From Nematostella vectensis (lineage: Eukaryota; Cnidaria; Anthozoa; Actiniaria; Edwardsiidae): a DNA stretch of 60,000 bases. Position numbers and translations under genes: made by a program. The stretch covers positions 6,697,501-6,757,500 of the forward strand of contig NC_064047.1 in the NCBI RefSeq assembly GCF_932526225.1. Reading direction: 5' to 3'. Under the pieces are notes generated by a model, which saw only the letters and a list, made by a program, of their open reading frames with translations, was not told where the DNA came from and made no database searches. Below are positions 1-41,952 of the stretch, one piece after another (within the stretch, counting starts at the first letter, position 1; each line of letters begins with the position of its first letter).

Positions 1-45
1 GTTTGGGTATATTATTGGATTCTACCTCCTATTGTAGGGTATTAA

Positions 46-386
46 GGCTGTACGTTCACATAATAACGGTCATTTCATACAAGTAACTTTACAATGTGAT
101 AATAGCATAACTCAAACATTAGTGTGCTCTCGGGAAAGACGAAGTTCAAGTTAACATGAAATTTCTACCTTTGACGGAGTTTAGCAGCCAAAAAAAGCAA
201 GCGGAATTCCTAAAATGGCATGCAATCGTTAATATAAAGGGAAGACTAGGCGAAAGAAAAAAAAAACCGTTTAAATCAAACATTGTCTTCCATCGTCTTT
301 CCCGAGAGCACACTTATGTTTAAGTTATGCTATTATCACATAAAGTTACTTGTATCAAATGACCGTTATTATGTGAACGTACAGCC
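46..386. repeat. Inverted-repeat element, MITE-like
   Basis: The stretch 46-144 returns as its reverse complement at 287-386 with few mismatches: GGCTGTACGTTCACATAA on the left matches the end at 386. A roughly 140-base loop separates the arms. This is the layout of a small non-autonomous DNA transposon or foldback element. It lies in the androglobin intron downstream of the last visible exon. No transposase is encoded. Confidence 0.75.
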
Positions 387-545
387 AAGTACAGGCATGC
401 CTACTCTCGCCAAAAGGCGCGACTCATTCTGCACTCGCTTCATGGCGAGAACAGAACAGAACACCCCCTCTATCCTATAATAAACAGCAGATCCCTTTCT
501 ATTCCCTCTACGTATTCAGTCGACATCAACATAATATGGACTCAC

Positions 546-30502
<29,957 letters not shown>

Positions 30503-30622
30503 GTTGTTTTATTATTTTACAGGCGAATCATTTTAGGTGCAAATTTCACAGGAAAACACAATTCAAATAAGGCGAAAGTTTTTTCTTTTGTGCAGCGGCG
30601 AAGAAAAGTAAAGACACGATTT

Positions 30623-30636
30623 GTTGCTATAGGAAC
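30623..30636. promoter_or_regulatory. RFX X-box upstream of ADGB
   Basis: GTTGCTATAGGAAC fits the 14-base imperfect palindrome of RFX sites (GTTGCCATGGCAAC-like, two half sites). It lies 121-134 bases upstream of the androglobin ATG, the usual distance for X-boxes of ciliary genes. This predicts RFX-controlled expression in ciliated or flagellated cells. Confidence 0.65.
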
Positions 30637-31079
30637 AGTGTGTACTAGTACCTAGTCTACAAATAATAGAAGAAACCACAGGAAACCCATAAGACACTGA
30701 CAGAAAACGGAAAAAACGAAAGTATTTCCACCTGCAAACCATTTCACGTCAGACCTAATCAATTTTATTTTGTAACTTGGAAACTACACTTCTATATATT
30801 TATTATTTAATAGTTAAAAAGGAGAAATAAGTAAAATGTTTGTTTGAAATAGTCTTTTTACTTCATCCATTGGGAATGTGTTATTTACTCTTATATAATT
30901 AAGTACTTGCTTTAGTACTTTATAATATATTAATATTATCTACTCTTCATTGAGCTTACGGGTACTTACGTAGATTTTGAGAAACTGGTTATTATAAGTA
31001 CCGTAGACAGGAGCAGACTTTCATCCAACAAAACATTTGTGAATTTGCAAAACAAAAGAGATATTTTTTGTCCACTTAC

Positions 31080-31153
31080 GAATCATCGTCTTTACCAAAG
31101 CGTTTCCATTGATTGATTTTCCCCTTTAGGTTAAGCAGAACATTGACTTCCAT
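31080..31153 (-). CDS. Possible alternative first coding exon of ADGB, or exon of an unknown gene
   Basis: ATG at 31153 opens 24 codons (MEVNVLLNLKGKINQWKRFG, KDDD) and then TC, followed by a consensus donor GTAAGT. It ends in phase 2, exactly what ADGB exon 2 needs (joining codon TCA), so it could replace the MASKAPKKK exon. I do not recognise the peptide, and it lies upstream of the X-box. It may instead start another gene whose further exons I cannot find. Confidence 0.35.
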
Positions 31154-31159
31154 CTCGAT

Positions 31160-33680
31160 TCATTCCCTTTATATGAGCTGACTAAGGGGAGGGGGGGATT
31201 TCAATATTTTCTGTGTTTTTATCTCTCGATTTACCGTTCTCGTGTTGTTGAATAACGATCAATTGGTTGACGAACGCGCGCGTCGCAAAAAAGCGCGCGA
31301 AAATTCGCTGACACAGGTAACCCATGCACTGACAAACTCATGTTCCGTTGGATTAACGAGAAAACAAGAAATAAAATAAATGGCGGCTGGCGGTAAAAGA
31401 AGAAATAGGCCAGGGTTCCTCACGTAAAATCAGTGCTACTTTTTTTTCATCAAAAAGGTCTTTTTAAGGGCCAATCATCCAAAAAATTCATTTCCATCGG
31501 CACACAGACACATTTAATCAAATATCAACAATACTGTTAATAAACAATCCGACTTTAAACGTGCATAGTCATTTTAAAGTTTTCTTGCAAATAAACCATT
31601 GTTGTATTTTCAATTGTAAATAATAACAGAGAAGTGGTTGATCGACGTTCTTAATAAAAAAAACCTTACCCAAGAATATCTAGCTAAAAAAGAAACTTTA
31701 AAAACGAACAGAAACAACCAAAAACTAGAGGCATGAAAGTGAGTGACCTGGTGACAAATAACCGGATCGCGCGGAAATGTTGATTATTGGAACTTTAGAT
31801 AGAAAAATGGAAGTGACTCATATATTTTTTTTTGTGGGTTTGAGAGAACATGAGAAAATATTCACACCGGAGCGTACCAAAAACGGCGTGCGAGCATCAT
31901 TCATTTGCCAACTGCTCCCTTCTAAAAAGTGTCGATGTGCGCTTTACTGATATTTGGATATTGCGTGCCCAGGTATTAGGGAGGGGAGGGGGTCATTCAA
32001 GCGACCGTTTCCATGGTACCCACAAAGCCACTTACGGTCTTTCATCTTCACTTAGTTTCCCTTGTGTCTTCAATTGGCTCAGTCTACTTCGCATTTTGGC
32101 GCGAAATAATCCTGGACTCGGCGAAGGCGTGTTTCTCTGCTTGATTAACCCCGCTAGTAAGGTATCCATTCTTTCCGATTTCACCTGATGCCTTACCCGC
32201 TAACTAATAAGAAAAAAGATTAAGCGAAATAAGTAAACAACGAGCAAAATAGATTACTAGAAAGAATGCAAACTTTTCGCTTGAAAGATGATTAAAGTGG
32301 ATTTAAGTTAAAAAATTACCGCAAGTATAGAGAAAAACAATGAAAACATTTTTACACAGTCCTACAAATTGACAATTGTTTTTACACTACTTGATAAACA
32401 ATATGTCCTCATTTTTTGTGAAAATATTATGCGCTATAAAAAAGGATATGATTAGAAATAGCGGTCACTTACATTAGAGAGACGGCTTCTTCTGAAGAAC
32501 GTTATACATGATGGATTTCCCGACTGCCGAGAACGAATGTTTTAGTCTTTTCTAATTAAGGGGGCAGTTTTAGGCCGCACGGATGGAAGCTCAAATAAAA
32601 CAATTAGCACTTAAATCCATATAGCCACCTGCACGTCAAACTTTATCATCACCGCTATTTTTAAGCATCCCTTTAAAATTTCTAGCTTTTAGAATGGACG
32701 CACGCACTTTATTTCTTTTGTTTTCACCGCTAGTATATAAATGCGTTTGTGACTTTTCACGCTATAATGCCACAACTATCATTAACTTGCTAAAAAAGAA
32801 CGCAGGCTCCCTGTCGAAAAACAGTGCTCAACTAATAAGTCCTTTTATTACCTGACGCCTCTGATTAAATGTATCAGCATGCCTCATTAGCTCCAGAATA
32901 GAATTCATGACACACTTTGCATAGCGTTTTACATGTGTCTTCAAAAGAAGAACACACTCATTTGTTGCTTAAACAAAAAACAGGGGGTTCCAGGGGCTGT
33001 ACCATTTAGAAACTTGATGGAGGACCTTAAACGAGTTTTTTTACGGCCAAGATAAAGAAGGGAAATAAATAATCACAAGGTTGAAAACTTTCCCTGACGT
33101 TTTTAGCACCAGGACAAAAACAGAGACGCCCTAGTTATTCTACAGGCTGTCGGTAGTTTTTCTAATCATCAGAGAAAAGAAAGCGGTGGGACCTCTACGT
33201 ATAAGACAGAGACGCTCCAGGATTGGGAGGTGAGGGGGATTTGCGCAGATATACTTATGCAAAAAATACATGTGTAAAAACATGGTAGGCTTTTCTATAC
33301 AAAATATGCAAATACGACGCAAGGCGCAATGTTAAAATAACGAGTGAAATTTATTTCTAATAGCATACAAGACAGATCAATCTGATACGGTAAACATTAA
33401 TAATAGTGCAAACTGCAATTGGTAAATAGAGTACGATCGAAAGGTACTATGGGTCATTATATAAACCGAGTGCAGGATAATATGGATCAATCCTAAGATA
33501 ATCCAAGTGTGGTGAAAAAAAAAAAAAAAATTAATAACAGAAAACCGGTCAAGCTACGTTGCTTTAAAGTTAGTCGGGCAGGTTTCGGATAGCACGTCGG
33601 GGACTGTTTGCGTCACGGGATAGTAGCTAAGATTACGCTCGATTATACAAACATCCGTTTTTGTCTCTGAGATAAAAAGT
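31160..33680. other. Intergenic region between ADGB and the P450
   Basis: AT-rich sequence with ORFs no longer than about 112 codons and no recognisable domain. Short GC-rich stretches near 31.27 kb (ACGCGCGCGTCGC) and 31.7 kb. No RNA gene or tandem array was seen. Confidence 0.6.
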
Positions 33681-33684
33681 ATGT

Positions 33685-33690
33685 TTTATT
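33685..33690 (-). terminator. Candidate poly(A) signal of the P450
   Basis: The plus-strand TTTATT is AATAAA on the minus strand, about 215 bases downstream of the P450 stop codon, in a T-rich context. Confidence 0.4.
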
Positions 33691-33903
33691 ATTATTTTTT
33701 TACAGTGTGCAGTTCGTCCTAGAAACATAGCAAAACAAGCTTGCAATGATCACATATTGTGGCGGGTACTACTTTTAGTTTCCGTTAGTACTTGCAACCT
33801 GTTTAGGCGAGGTGATTATTCGGGGGGGGGGGGGGGTGGCTTATATATTGGATAGCCTCAAACATGTCCTGTCCAGGGATGACTGGGTGGATTGAGGAGG
33901 TCA

Positions 33904-36900
33904 TTAATGGCGTCGTACTGCATGGATCTTATATGGTTTAGGGATTACGGTAAATCCCCTGTTGGGAACGAGTGATGGAGGAGGCTTTCCCTCTTCACCG
34001 ATGAAACGGAACTTGTGGAGCAGCCAGGAGCTGTACAGGAAGACCTCAATCTTGGCAAGTGGCTCGCCAGCACAAACACGTCTGCCAGCAGAGAACGGCA
34101 ACCAGTTGCCCTGGTTCACAATCAGCTCACCTGAGCAGGAATAAATGAATGAATCTTATACTATTTTATTAAGATGTACAGTAAGTTTTTAAAAGTAACC
34201 ATTCGTGTGAGAACTACCGGTAAATTGATAGGCACTGCGATAAAACTGAACTTATGGAATCACATTTCCATAGTTCTTATTGAACGGTTACCAAAAAACG
34301 AATTTGCGTGGATCACTTCAAGAAATCAAAAGTATTTAAGATATATAGTGAAGTACAAACATACAAGTACAACACAAAATAACAAAACAAACACTAATGA
34401 AAAACGGGAGATATTCATCCTGACAAGAAAAGAAGAAAAGCATAGTGTATTCAAACTATTCAGTTCATATCTATTCATAGATATCAAATGAAAAAAAGGA
34501 TAATAATCAGATGATCCTTCAATAAGAACTAAACCACTTTTTAGTTGTCTGGTGGAGTGGGGAGGAGGGGCACATTCTCACCCAGTAAATAGCAAATCCT
34601 AAACCAGTAAACTGACCTTTGTCATCAATATGGCGGTGAGGGTTGAATTCTGTGGGATTCTCCCAGCATTTGGGGTCCATGTGAACTGACTTGATGTCAA
34701 CCATGACAACAGAGTCCTTTGGCACACGGTATCCACACAGGGAGGTGTCCTTTAACGTGTAGTGGGGCAGCGTAAAGTCTGCAGTAAACCGCAGTGTCTC
34801 CATGATAGTTGCTTGAATGATTGAAAGCTGTTGGCGGTCATCAAGTGATGGCGTTCTATCCGAACCAACCACCTTAAAAGGTTATGACAAAGTTATTTAA
34901 AATTCAGTTTTGCGCTAAGAGATCACATGACTGTGGGTGGCAAACCCACGCGCGCGCTCTGGCCTTTAGTGGCAAAATAACAGCAACAAAAAGCAACTTA
35001 TTCAGTGCTTACAAAAAAAAGCTCCTTTTTTTCAGAAAGGGTTAAATTTAATCTGAAGATTTTAGGAGTGTTCATTAAATATACCAAGGGAGGGGGGGGG
35101 GGGGGGGGGGAGATGGAAGATTTTAACTAAAGACACATTTTAACGCACCCCTTTCACTGTAAACATTTTTCTGTGCCCCCCCTTTTCAGAACCCCTAAAA
35201 TTTTCAGAGCCCCCTCTTAACAAGAGGTCTTTAAATCTGGAAAATTCATACTGCATTGTACGTTTATGTTTATTTTACTACATTGTATGTTTATCGTCTT
35301 GTGGATTTGCATGCTCCACCACTGTTTAGAAGGTTATTTCTATTTGTTCTGTTAACTGATAATAATCAATATCGGTAAATCTAACTAATGAAAGCTGGAT
35401 CCGTAAATCAAACTGCTATATCCTGAAAGCTGGAAGCTTTGGTTTATAAAGACAAAAGTATTAAACATTTTGTCATTTGCCTTAATAATCAATATGTATT
35501 TGTGCTTTAAACTAGATAATATCAGTAAAAAGCTGGAATGGCTTCTAAAAAAATACAGAGCCCCCCCTTTAGAGGACCTTTTTTTTAGGTGCCCCCCTTT
35601 TGGTGGTTAAAATTTTTTGAGCACCCCTCAATATCTTCCTTGTTAATGAACTCTCCCTAAGGTAATAGACTAGGTAGCCTGCTAACTGGCCCTCATTCAG
35701 GCTTGCAAAGGACAAGGTGCACTTGGCACCCTAGCTCCAGCGCATCCCGACCTTCATGTGCTCCATAGAATTCCCAACATTTGAAAAACAAACATTTCCG
35801 AATAACCCAGAATGAGAGCCAGTTAGCAAGCTATAGACTAGCCTCCAAGGTCAGGCAAATCATGGTGGGATTAAATGAGCTACCATGCATTGTTCCTCAT
35901 ACTTAACATACAAAATGCATATATTTCTAGAAATTATTAGTGATTACCTTATCCAAGGCATTGTGGATCTCTTCCTGGATGTGTGGGTAGTTCACAAGGT
36001 AAACAATCAACCAGCGTAATGTGTCGCTCACTGTAGCATAGCCAGCAATAAACATGTCGGTAAGTGTGTTTAAAAGGTACTTGTCTGCCAGCAACACCTG
36101 TTTTTCTTCTATGGTATCAAATTCAGCCTCAAGTCTTGCCTTGAGCAGTGCTGTAAGGAGGTCTGTGGTCGGCTGGGAGGGGTCAAAGGTTTTATTTCTC
36201 TCATCAACAACCTCCTTCAAGACATTGAACACATAATCAGCCATTTCTTTGGTCTTTCGGTAAGTCTCAAATGGGAGATACTTTGTAAAGGTGAAAAAAT
36301 CAAGGGCAACTCTCTGCGTGTTAAGATCAACATCTTCCATGGAGTACAACAAAGTCTTGAAAAACTTGTCAAAACTTGGATGAGATGCATTAAAGGCTTC
36401 ATCAAACGTCATCTTGGTAATAACATCAGCAACACTCTGTTTAATCAGTACAGCAGGATTAAACGCACTTCCCTTTTCTTCATCAAACAGTGCCACAAGC
36501 TTTTTAACTTGTCTGGAGATGTGTGATTCCAGTAATGGGACATTGTGGAGGTAGTAGCGAAGGGAAGTTGTAAACAACTTGCGATGCATTCTCCAAGCTG
36601 GTCCGTAGTTTCCTACGGCAATGTCCTTACCCCCTGAAAAAAAAAAGTAAGAAGAAATTCAATGATTATATTTGACAAATTGATCTCATTTTTGCAGGCG
36701 TCTGTCCTCTAATAGAAACACAGGTGACATCAAAGCGTGTCATGAACATAAGGCAACAAGAAGCAGCGTTTTATAGTTTATTATTCTCAGAGTTTTATAC
36801 AATGTTAAAATCAAGTTTTGGTGACCATACATGCACGCTGACGCCAAGCATGTACCTGCGTGTCCTCTAATAACACATGGTGCCTTTGCACACAATATTA

Positions 36901-37441
36901 GGGTTAGCAGATTGTATTATTTATAGCCAAAAATATTGGGCATATTATCCTTGTACAACAACATTAAAATGCTGTTTTCTTAAATGCCAGCCAGCGAATT
37001 ATTGGTGATGGAAAATCACCAATTTAATCTTTTATAATAATATATATTTTATAATTAATGACTATGATTGTGCCAATGTCAATTTCTGGATGCAAATCAG
37101 GTGCAGATCCTGGAGTTCCAAAATATAGGGGTCAAAGCAAGGATTTCTAAAAAAAGGGGGGGATGGGGCAGATCCATTGTTCTTCTGACAGATTTCCTTA
37201 CAATTCTTGTTAATTTTAAGGCAAATATCTGAAAATAGGGGGGGGGGGGGGGCAGACCCACTTAGCCCATACCCCTAGATCCGCACATTTCCCAAACTTT
37301 ACAGATTTAATAGCCCCCAAAAACACATAGTAGTTAAATACATATATGCTTTTTAATTAGACAATCTTACTTAAAAATATTAGAGAATAATGGCCTATGT
37401 ATGTACATCTTTGTTCACAGCACTCTAATAAAGCTGCCTGT

Positions 37442-37518
<77 letters not shown>

Positions 37519-40500
37519 TGTCTGTCTGCCTGCCTGCCTGCACCTGCATATGCCTGTTCCTACTCTCCTTTATCCTTTACCCTTGGTTTCCAGATGAAAG
37601 CTGTGGAAAGGCGGGCGCCCGGCATAGTCAGCAGATCTCTTCACCAAGACTTCCCTTACAGCATCTGGTGACCCAGCAAAAACCATTCTCCAGCTTCCAA
37701 CTTGTAAAGCAAAAATGCCACCATAGTGCTTCCGCAAGCTGTTGGAATTAATATTAATATATCTGCATTAAGGCCAAGACCATAGCTTAAAATTAAAAAA
37801 AAAAGTTTCTTGTCCTCAAATGCATTGCGTGACTGACACAAAGAACAGCTACGCGGGAAACTATTGTCGGCCACACCTTTGTTATTGTTTTCATTAATAT
37901 TAGAAGGCACATAGTGTGTTCAAATCTTAAAATAACCATCTAAAAGGAAAATTTAATACTTCATATAGTGTGTCAAAATCTTAAAATAACCATCTAAAAG
38001 GAAATTTAATACTTCATATAAAAAATTCAATAGAAAATATCACATTGGCTTCCCCAAATCAACCGATGGAAATGGATGCTTTTTCACACTTTGCAAGGAT
38101 GAAACAATGACGGCTGACAGAGACTAATAGAAAATTTAAGTAAGTCTTCCATTCTTTCATAACATTATACATTATTATAGCGGAGCCAAGCGCGGCCGCA
38201 GGCCGCGCGCGTAGCTCCATAGGCATGGAAATATGGTATAGGTATGCGACTTGGTTTTTGTGGTCATCGCGCGGGTACCCTGTGGTGTCACTCGCCAGCC
38301 AGCCAGCCAGCCAGTCAGTCAGCCGCGCGACTCCCAGGCCCCACTCGGCCCTGAAATGGCGACTAAATACAAGCACGGAGCAGGGGAAAAAGTTCTTGTT
38401 GATTATGCGATGATTATTTATTTTGCCTCAAATTTTGTGACTTAAGGATAAAGTCAACTAGAGGAGATCTACTAACATTCATTCACGCCAAGATTTATCT
38501 GGTTTTAGCTAGTAAATTTAAGCAAGTAACAGTTCACATTGAGAACACAACCACAAAAAAGCGAAAAAAACAACAATGCAAGGTGAGTTTTGGACGACGA
38601 TTTGTATTGTCTATTGAGGATATGACAGTTATTAGGCTTTTTGTTGTCCTTTTGTATGCTTTGAGAATGGGAGTACTTAACTTAGTAATCAAATTATTTG
38701 AGCATAACAGCTTTTGTTTTGACATTCTTTGTTTTATCTATATTCTTGATTGTGAATAAAATACAATACACCAAAAACTGGAATTTGACTCTGCCAAATT
38801 TTTAAATTAAGACTTCTTCAGGGCAGATTGATTGTGTTGAGATATTTCATAAAGGCTAACCAATATCGTGTTGCATTTGTCAAATACTGCTAAAGAAGAC
38901 CGTTCTTGTCTTTATATCCTGTGCTCTTAGTCCTAAGAAGATACATATCCTTAGAAGATACAGCAACTTTTTCAACTTACAAGAGAAATTTTCCTTACCG
39001 AGGATAAAAAAAATCAACCCCTATTTTCAATATGTATTGTCTGCATCTTGCATCTCATGTGTTTATTTTTTTTTTCAAATAGTTGTGGAAAATTAGTTAG
39101 ATTATAAATGGCTTGATGAAAAGATTGTTTTGAAAGAAATAATAAATAATTGTTTTCACTCTTTTATGAACCAGGAACTACCTGAGGGCCAAGATGAATG
39201 CTAAAGACTGGAAGACATGCGAATTAAAAACCATGTCTTGAAGATAACAGTAGGATGTTCTTATTCACTAGTCATTTGATACCCCCACACCCATGGTCCC
39301 AGGTAAGGGTGGGGGATTAAACTTTAATAAAAGCCTGTTTCCAAGTTAAGAGTCAAAAACAGTCAATACCACCACCCCTCTTGACATATTCTGGTTAAAA
39401 AGTGGTCTAAAACCCCACATTAACCCCTGACTTCTGCGGGACCATAAGGGAGGGGGCGCAAATGACTAGGGCATTACTATGTGATTCAGCAGTACACACT
39501 CAATAGATTTTTTCAGAACAAGATACTTAAATATAATATAAAACTAAAAACAAACTTTCGCTTTTTAAATAATAAATCTGTAAAGAAAACAGTTTTCTAT
39601 CAACCTAAAGATAATGGGAAAGGGGATATTTTAGAAAAGTACTGAATATAATTATCACATTATTGTTATTATATTTTCTTTTCAAACATTTAAAGAAGAG
39701 TCATATTTCTTCCTTTTTCTTCTCCCTGTTGACTATTTTTATGCAATTGATGCTCTTTGCTATTTCCCCTCTACACCAAAAATAAATTAATGAACAGATT
39801 TGATCTTCTTTTTAGGATTTTCTTTCTAAGTCTCTTTCCCATTACATTTATTTTAAAGGTTTCGATTTATTTCATTGGAATAGTTGGATCCAGGGTTTCT
39901 CAAAACACCAAAATATAATGCATTACTGGATGTATATTTGTAGATATTAAAAAAATGGTACATTAAAACTTCAGTATTGCATCTTATCTAAAATTGTGTA
40001 TGACACTATATTTCATCTTTGAAATCCTGTTTCATCCATTGTTCTTCGCAAGGACAAAGCTTGTCAGAATGTAGCTTTACAAATGTACATTAATGGAACT
40101 TTTATTAAGGGAAAGGGTTTTTTTAGGGCAAGATACTAAACTTTATAACACTAGCAACAACCTTGTTCTTTTTCAATAATAGAATTGTGTTCACATAGCT
40201 TGGATAGCATAGACATGGCCTCTTTAGAGGCCTGTGGTGGTGAAAAGGTTAAGATAATGGGAAAGGGGAAATGTCAAGAAATGCTCAATCAAATTATTTT
40301 CACTGTTATACTGTTATAATTTTCACCAAAACTTTTAAGTTGAGTCAATTTACTTTATATCTCCTCTCCAGTCGACTATTTTTTAGTCAATTGATATTCT
40401 TTGCTTCCTCTCTACCCCAAACATAGATCAATGAAAGGGTTTGGTTTGAAATTAGAAGTTAGCATTTTAGCACTGTCAGTGATGCCTTGGATGTTTTTTT

Positions 40501-41494
40501 TAGGATTTGCTTCCAAAATCAATCTGTTTTTTCTTCATTGCATTCATTTGGGGGTAGGCCACCAACAACAAGGCCACTATATGGTAAAGGGGGGTGCACC
40601 AATATGTAATGCATGAAAGGAGATATATTTTTGGATTTTAATTTCCAGACATTTTTTTGAAGGAGGGAATCGCCTCTAAATCAATACATAAAAATTACAG
40701 TATGGCATCTAAACAGTCTAAATATATTATTTTGAATCTTTGGAATGCTGTTACATCAATGACATTTTCTGCACAAGGGCAAAGCTTGTCAGAGTATTGT
40801 TTTGATTAAAAATATATTCATAATGGAACTTCTATGATGGGACATAAGAATTTACATTTGACTCTTGACAACTTTGACAGCCATATTCACATCAGGAATT
40901 GTGTTTGTTAACTTTGATGTACTGCATAATTTAAATTATTGAATAAGGCCTTGATCCATTTGGTTGGTACAATAAATAAATCTCAGTAAAGAGCAGGATC
41001 CTAGATCCCTCAAAAATACCTCGATCAGTCAACACAAAAGGTGTTCAATGCTGGCTCCGCTTTTAGGCAGTGCCTAAATCTATATATTATACATAGCACA
41101 GCTTGTTAGGATAATGTAAGCGGGCCATTGAGGCATAACTTAATTAACTAACGTTTAACTAAAGAAACGATCGAAAGTGAGCAAGCTGTGTCACCTGGGG
41201 GATGTGTTGAATAAGCACTTGGAAATTCAACAGCTGTATGAGTGCGATAAAATTAAATCTAATCAACTAGCTTACAAACCTGTTCGTCATATTTCTTAAG
41301 TCCCCTGCCCCGCGATCAAAGCTAAGCAAGTTGCCAATGATCGGAGCTCTCGTCGCTCTTGGGCCCGGAGGCATGCCACGAAAGTCATACAAACTCCAAA
41401 GAAAATTTCCTATTATCATACACAGGAGCAGTAGCACCACATTTCCGATGCTAACGTACTCGCAAAGCGAGTATAAAACCTCCTGTACCGACAT
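33904..41494 (-). CDS. Microsomal cytochrome P450, clan-2 (CYP1/CYP2/CYP17-like), complete
   Basis: Five exons: 41280-41494, 37581-37738, 35948-36633, 34617-34872, 33904-34130, giving 513 residues with all phases agreeing. An N-terminal membrane anchor (VVLLLLCMIIGNFLWSLY) precedes the MPPGPRATRAP hinge. The C-helix region GPAWRMHRKLF is at about 135-145. The I-helix motif reads AGYAT (321-325), ExxR is ETLR (378-381), then FNPHRH. The haem loop is FSAGRRVCAGE with ligand Cys458. The protein should sit on the ER facing the cytosol and receive electrons from P450 reductase. The substrate cannot be told; the layout resembles steroid/xenobiotic P450s. The I-helix has Ala where Asp/Glu is usual. 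The first intron is 3.5 kb. Confidence 0.95.
34915..35040. mobile_element. Partial MITE of the GCGCTAAGAGATCA family
   Basis: GCGCTAAGAGATCACATGAC and GGCAAAATAACAGCAACAAA, then AGCAACTTATTCAGTGCTTA match the inverted right half of the element at 41735-41952. The P450 intron between exons 3 and 4 contains it. Confidence 0.6.
35065..35660. mobile_element. ~600 bp element with TTCATTAA ends and internal G/C tracts
   Basis: AGTGTTCATTAAATATACCA plus a G run at the left mirror the C-rich right part (GTGCCCCCCTTTTGGTGG, GAGCACCCCTCAATATCTTC, TTAATGAACTCTCC). The interior is AT-rich without a coding signal. It is related in ends to 27110-27330. Confidence 0.6.
37090..37290. mobile_element. G-tract dispersed repeat
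   Basis: CAGGTGCAGATCCTGGAGTT, then purine-rich AAAAAAAGGGGGGGATGGGG and a run of G near 37240-37252 ending ACCCCTAGATCCGCACATTT. Same style as other C/G-tract repeats in the window (15.0, 43.8, 50.15, 53.3 kb). Confidence 0.5.
37437..37540. repeat. (CTGC)n microsatellite
   Basis: About 26 tetranucleotide units with a TCTG variant patch, 40 bases from the donor of P450 exon 2 (37581). It yields spurious Cys/Leu/Pro/Ala ORFs. Confidence 0.98.
37739..41279 (-). other. P450 intron 1
   Basis: A 3.5 kb intron. It holds a GC-rich palindromic patch (38165-38215, GCGCGGCCGCAGGCCGCGCG), a short CAGC repeat (38291-38315), an 11.2 kb-like dispersed repeat fragment at 38765-38830, and a diverged direct duplication at 39605-40125 / 40250-40850. 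No other gene is supported. Confidence 0.7.
39605..40850. repeat. Diverged direct duplication of about 600 bp
   Basis: AAGATAATGGGAAAGGGG occurs near 39607 and 40250. Collinear matches follow: TGACTATTTTTATGCAATTG versus CGACTATTTTTTAGTCAATT, TTTTTAGGATTTTCTTTC versus TTTTTAGGATTTGCTTCC, and CAAAGCTTGTCAGAATG versus CAAAGCTTGTCAGAGTA. Divergence and indels indicate an old event. Confidence 0.7.
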
Positions 41495-41734
41495 CTTTCG
41501 ATGTAACACGACTGACTCGACACAAACACAACACAGGCAACCCAAACAGTGATGGAGAACGTGCCTTTTGTCATGTCGATATGATGAACAAAAAAAGATG
41601 CAAAAAATAATAATAATAAACAGTAAAATTCGGAAAGAATTTGTGTGCATTGTTTAATCCCTTTAGAAAGTGAGGGCTGGAAGCGATTTTGAGAGGGGGG
41701 AAGGGGGGGGGGGGGTACCTGTGTTTGACATAAT

Positions 41735-41952
41735 GCGCTAAGAAATCACGTGACCTTTCTGTTAGCAAAATAAAACAAAATAGCAAAACAAAAAAGTCAG
41801 AAACTACTGCGCAAAGAGAACGACGATAAAAATAACACTTTCTGAAAAAAAAGGGAATTCTGTCTTTTTGTGTAAGCGCTGAATAAATTGCTTTTTGTTA
41901 TTGTTATTTTGCCGCTACTGCAAGAGTTTGTCACTTGATCTCTTAGTGCAAG
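41735..41952. mobile_element. MITE with TGCGCTAAGARATCA ends
   Basis: TGCGCTAAGAAATCACGTGA at the left pairs with TCACTTGATCTCTTAGTGCA at the right. Inner arms containing GCAAAATAA / TTATTTTGC and the paired AAGGGAATTC region give a long imperfect hairpin. It lies 240 bases upstream of the P450 ATG, so it could affect the promoter. Confidence 0.75.

Noticed and set aside
31850-32188. 112-codon plus-strand ORF
   Set aside because: Composition and lack of motifs suggest chance; no neighbouring exons could be joined.
37397-37751. Cys/Leu/Pro/Ala-rich plus-strand ORFs
   Set aside because: CTGC microsatellite plus the antisense of P450 exon 2.
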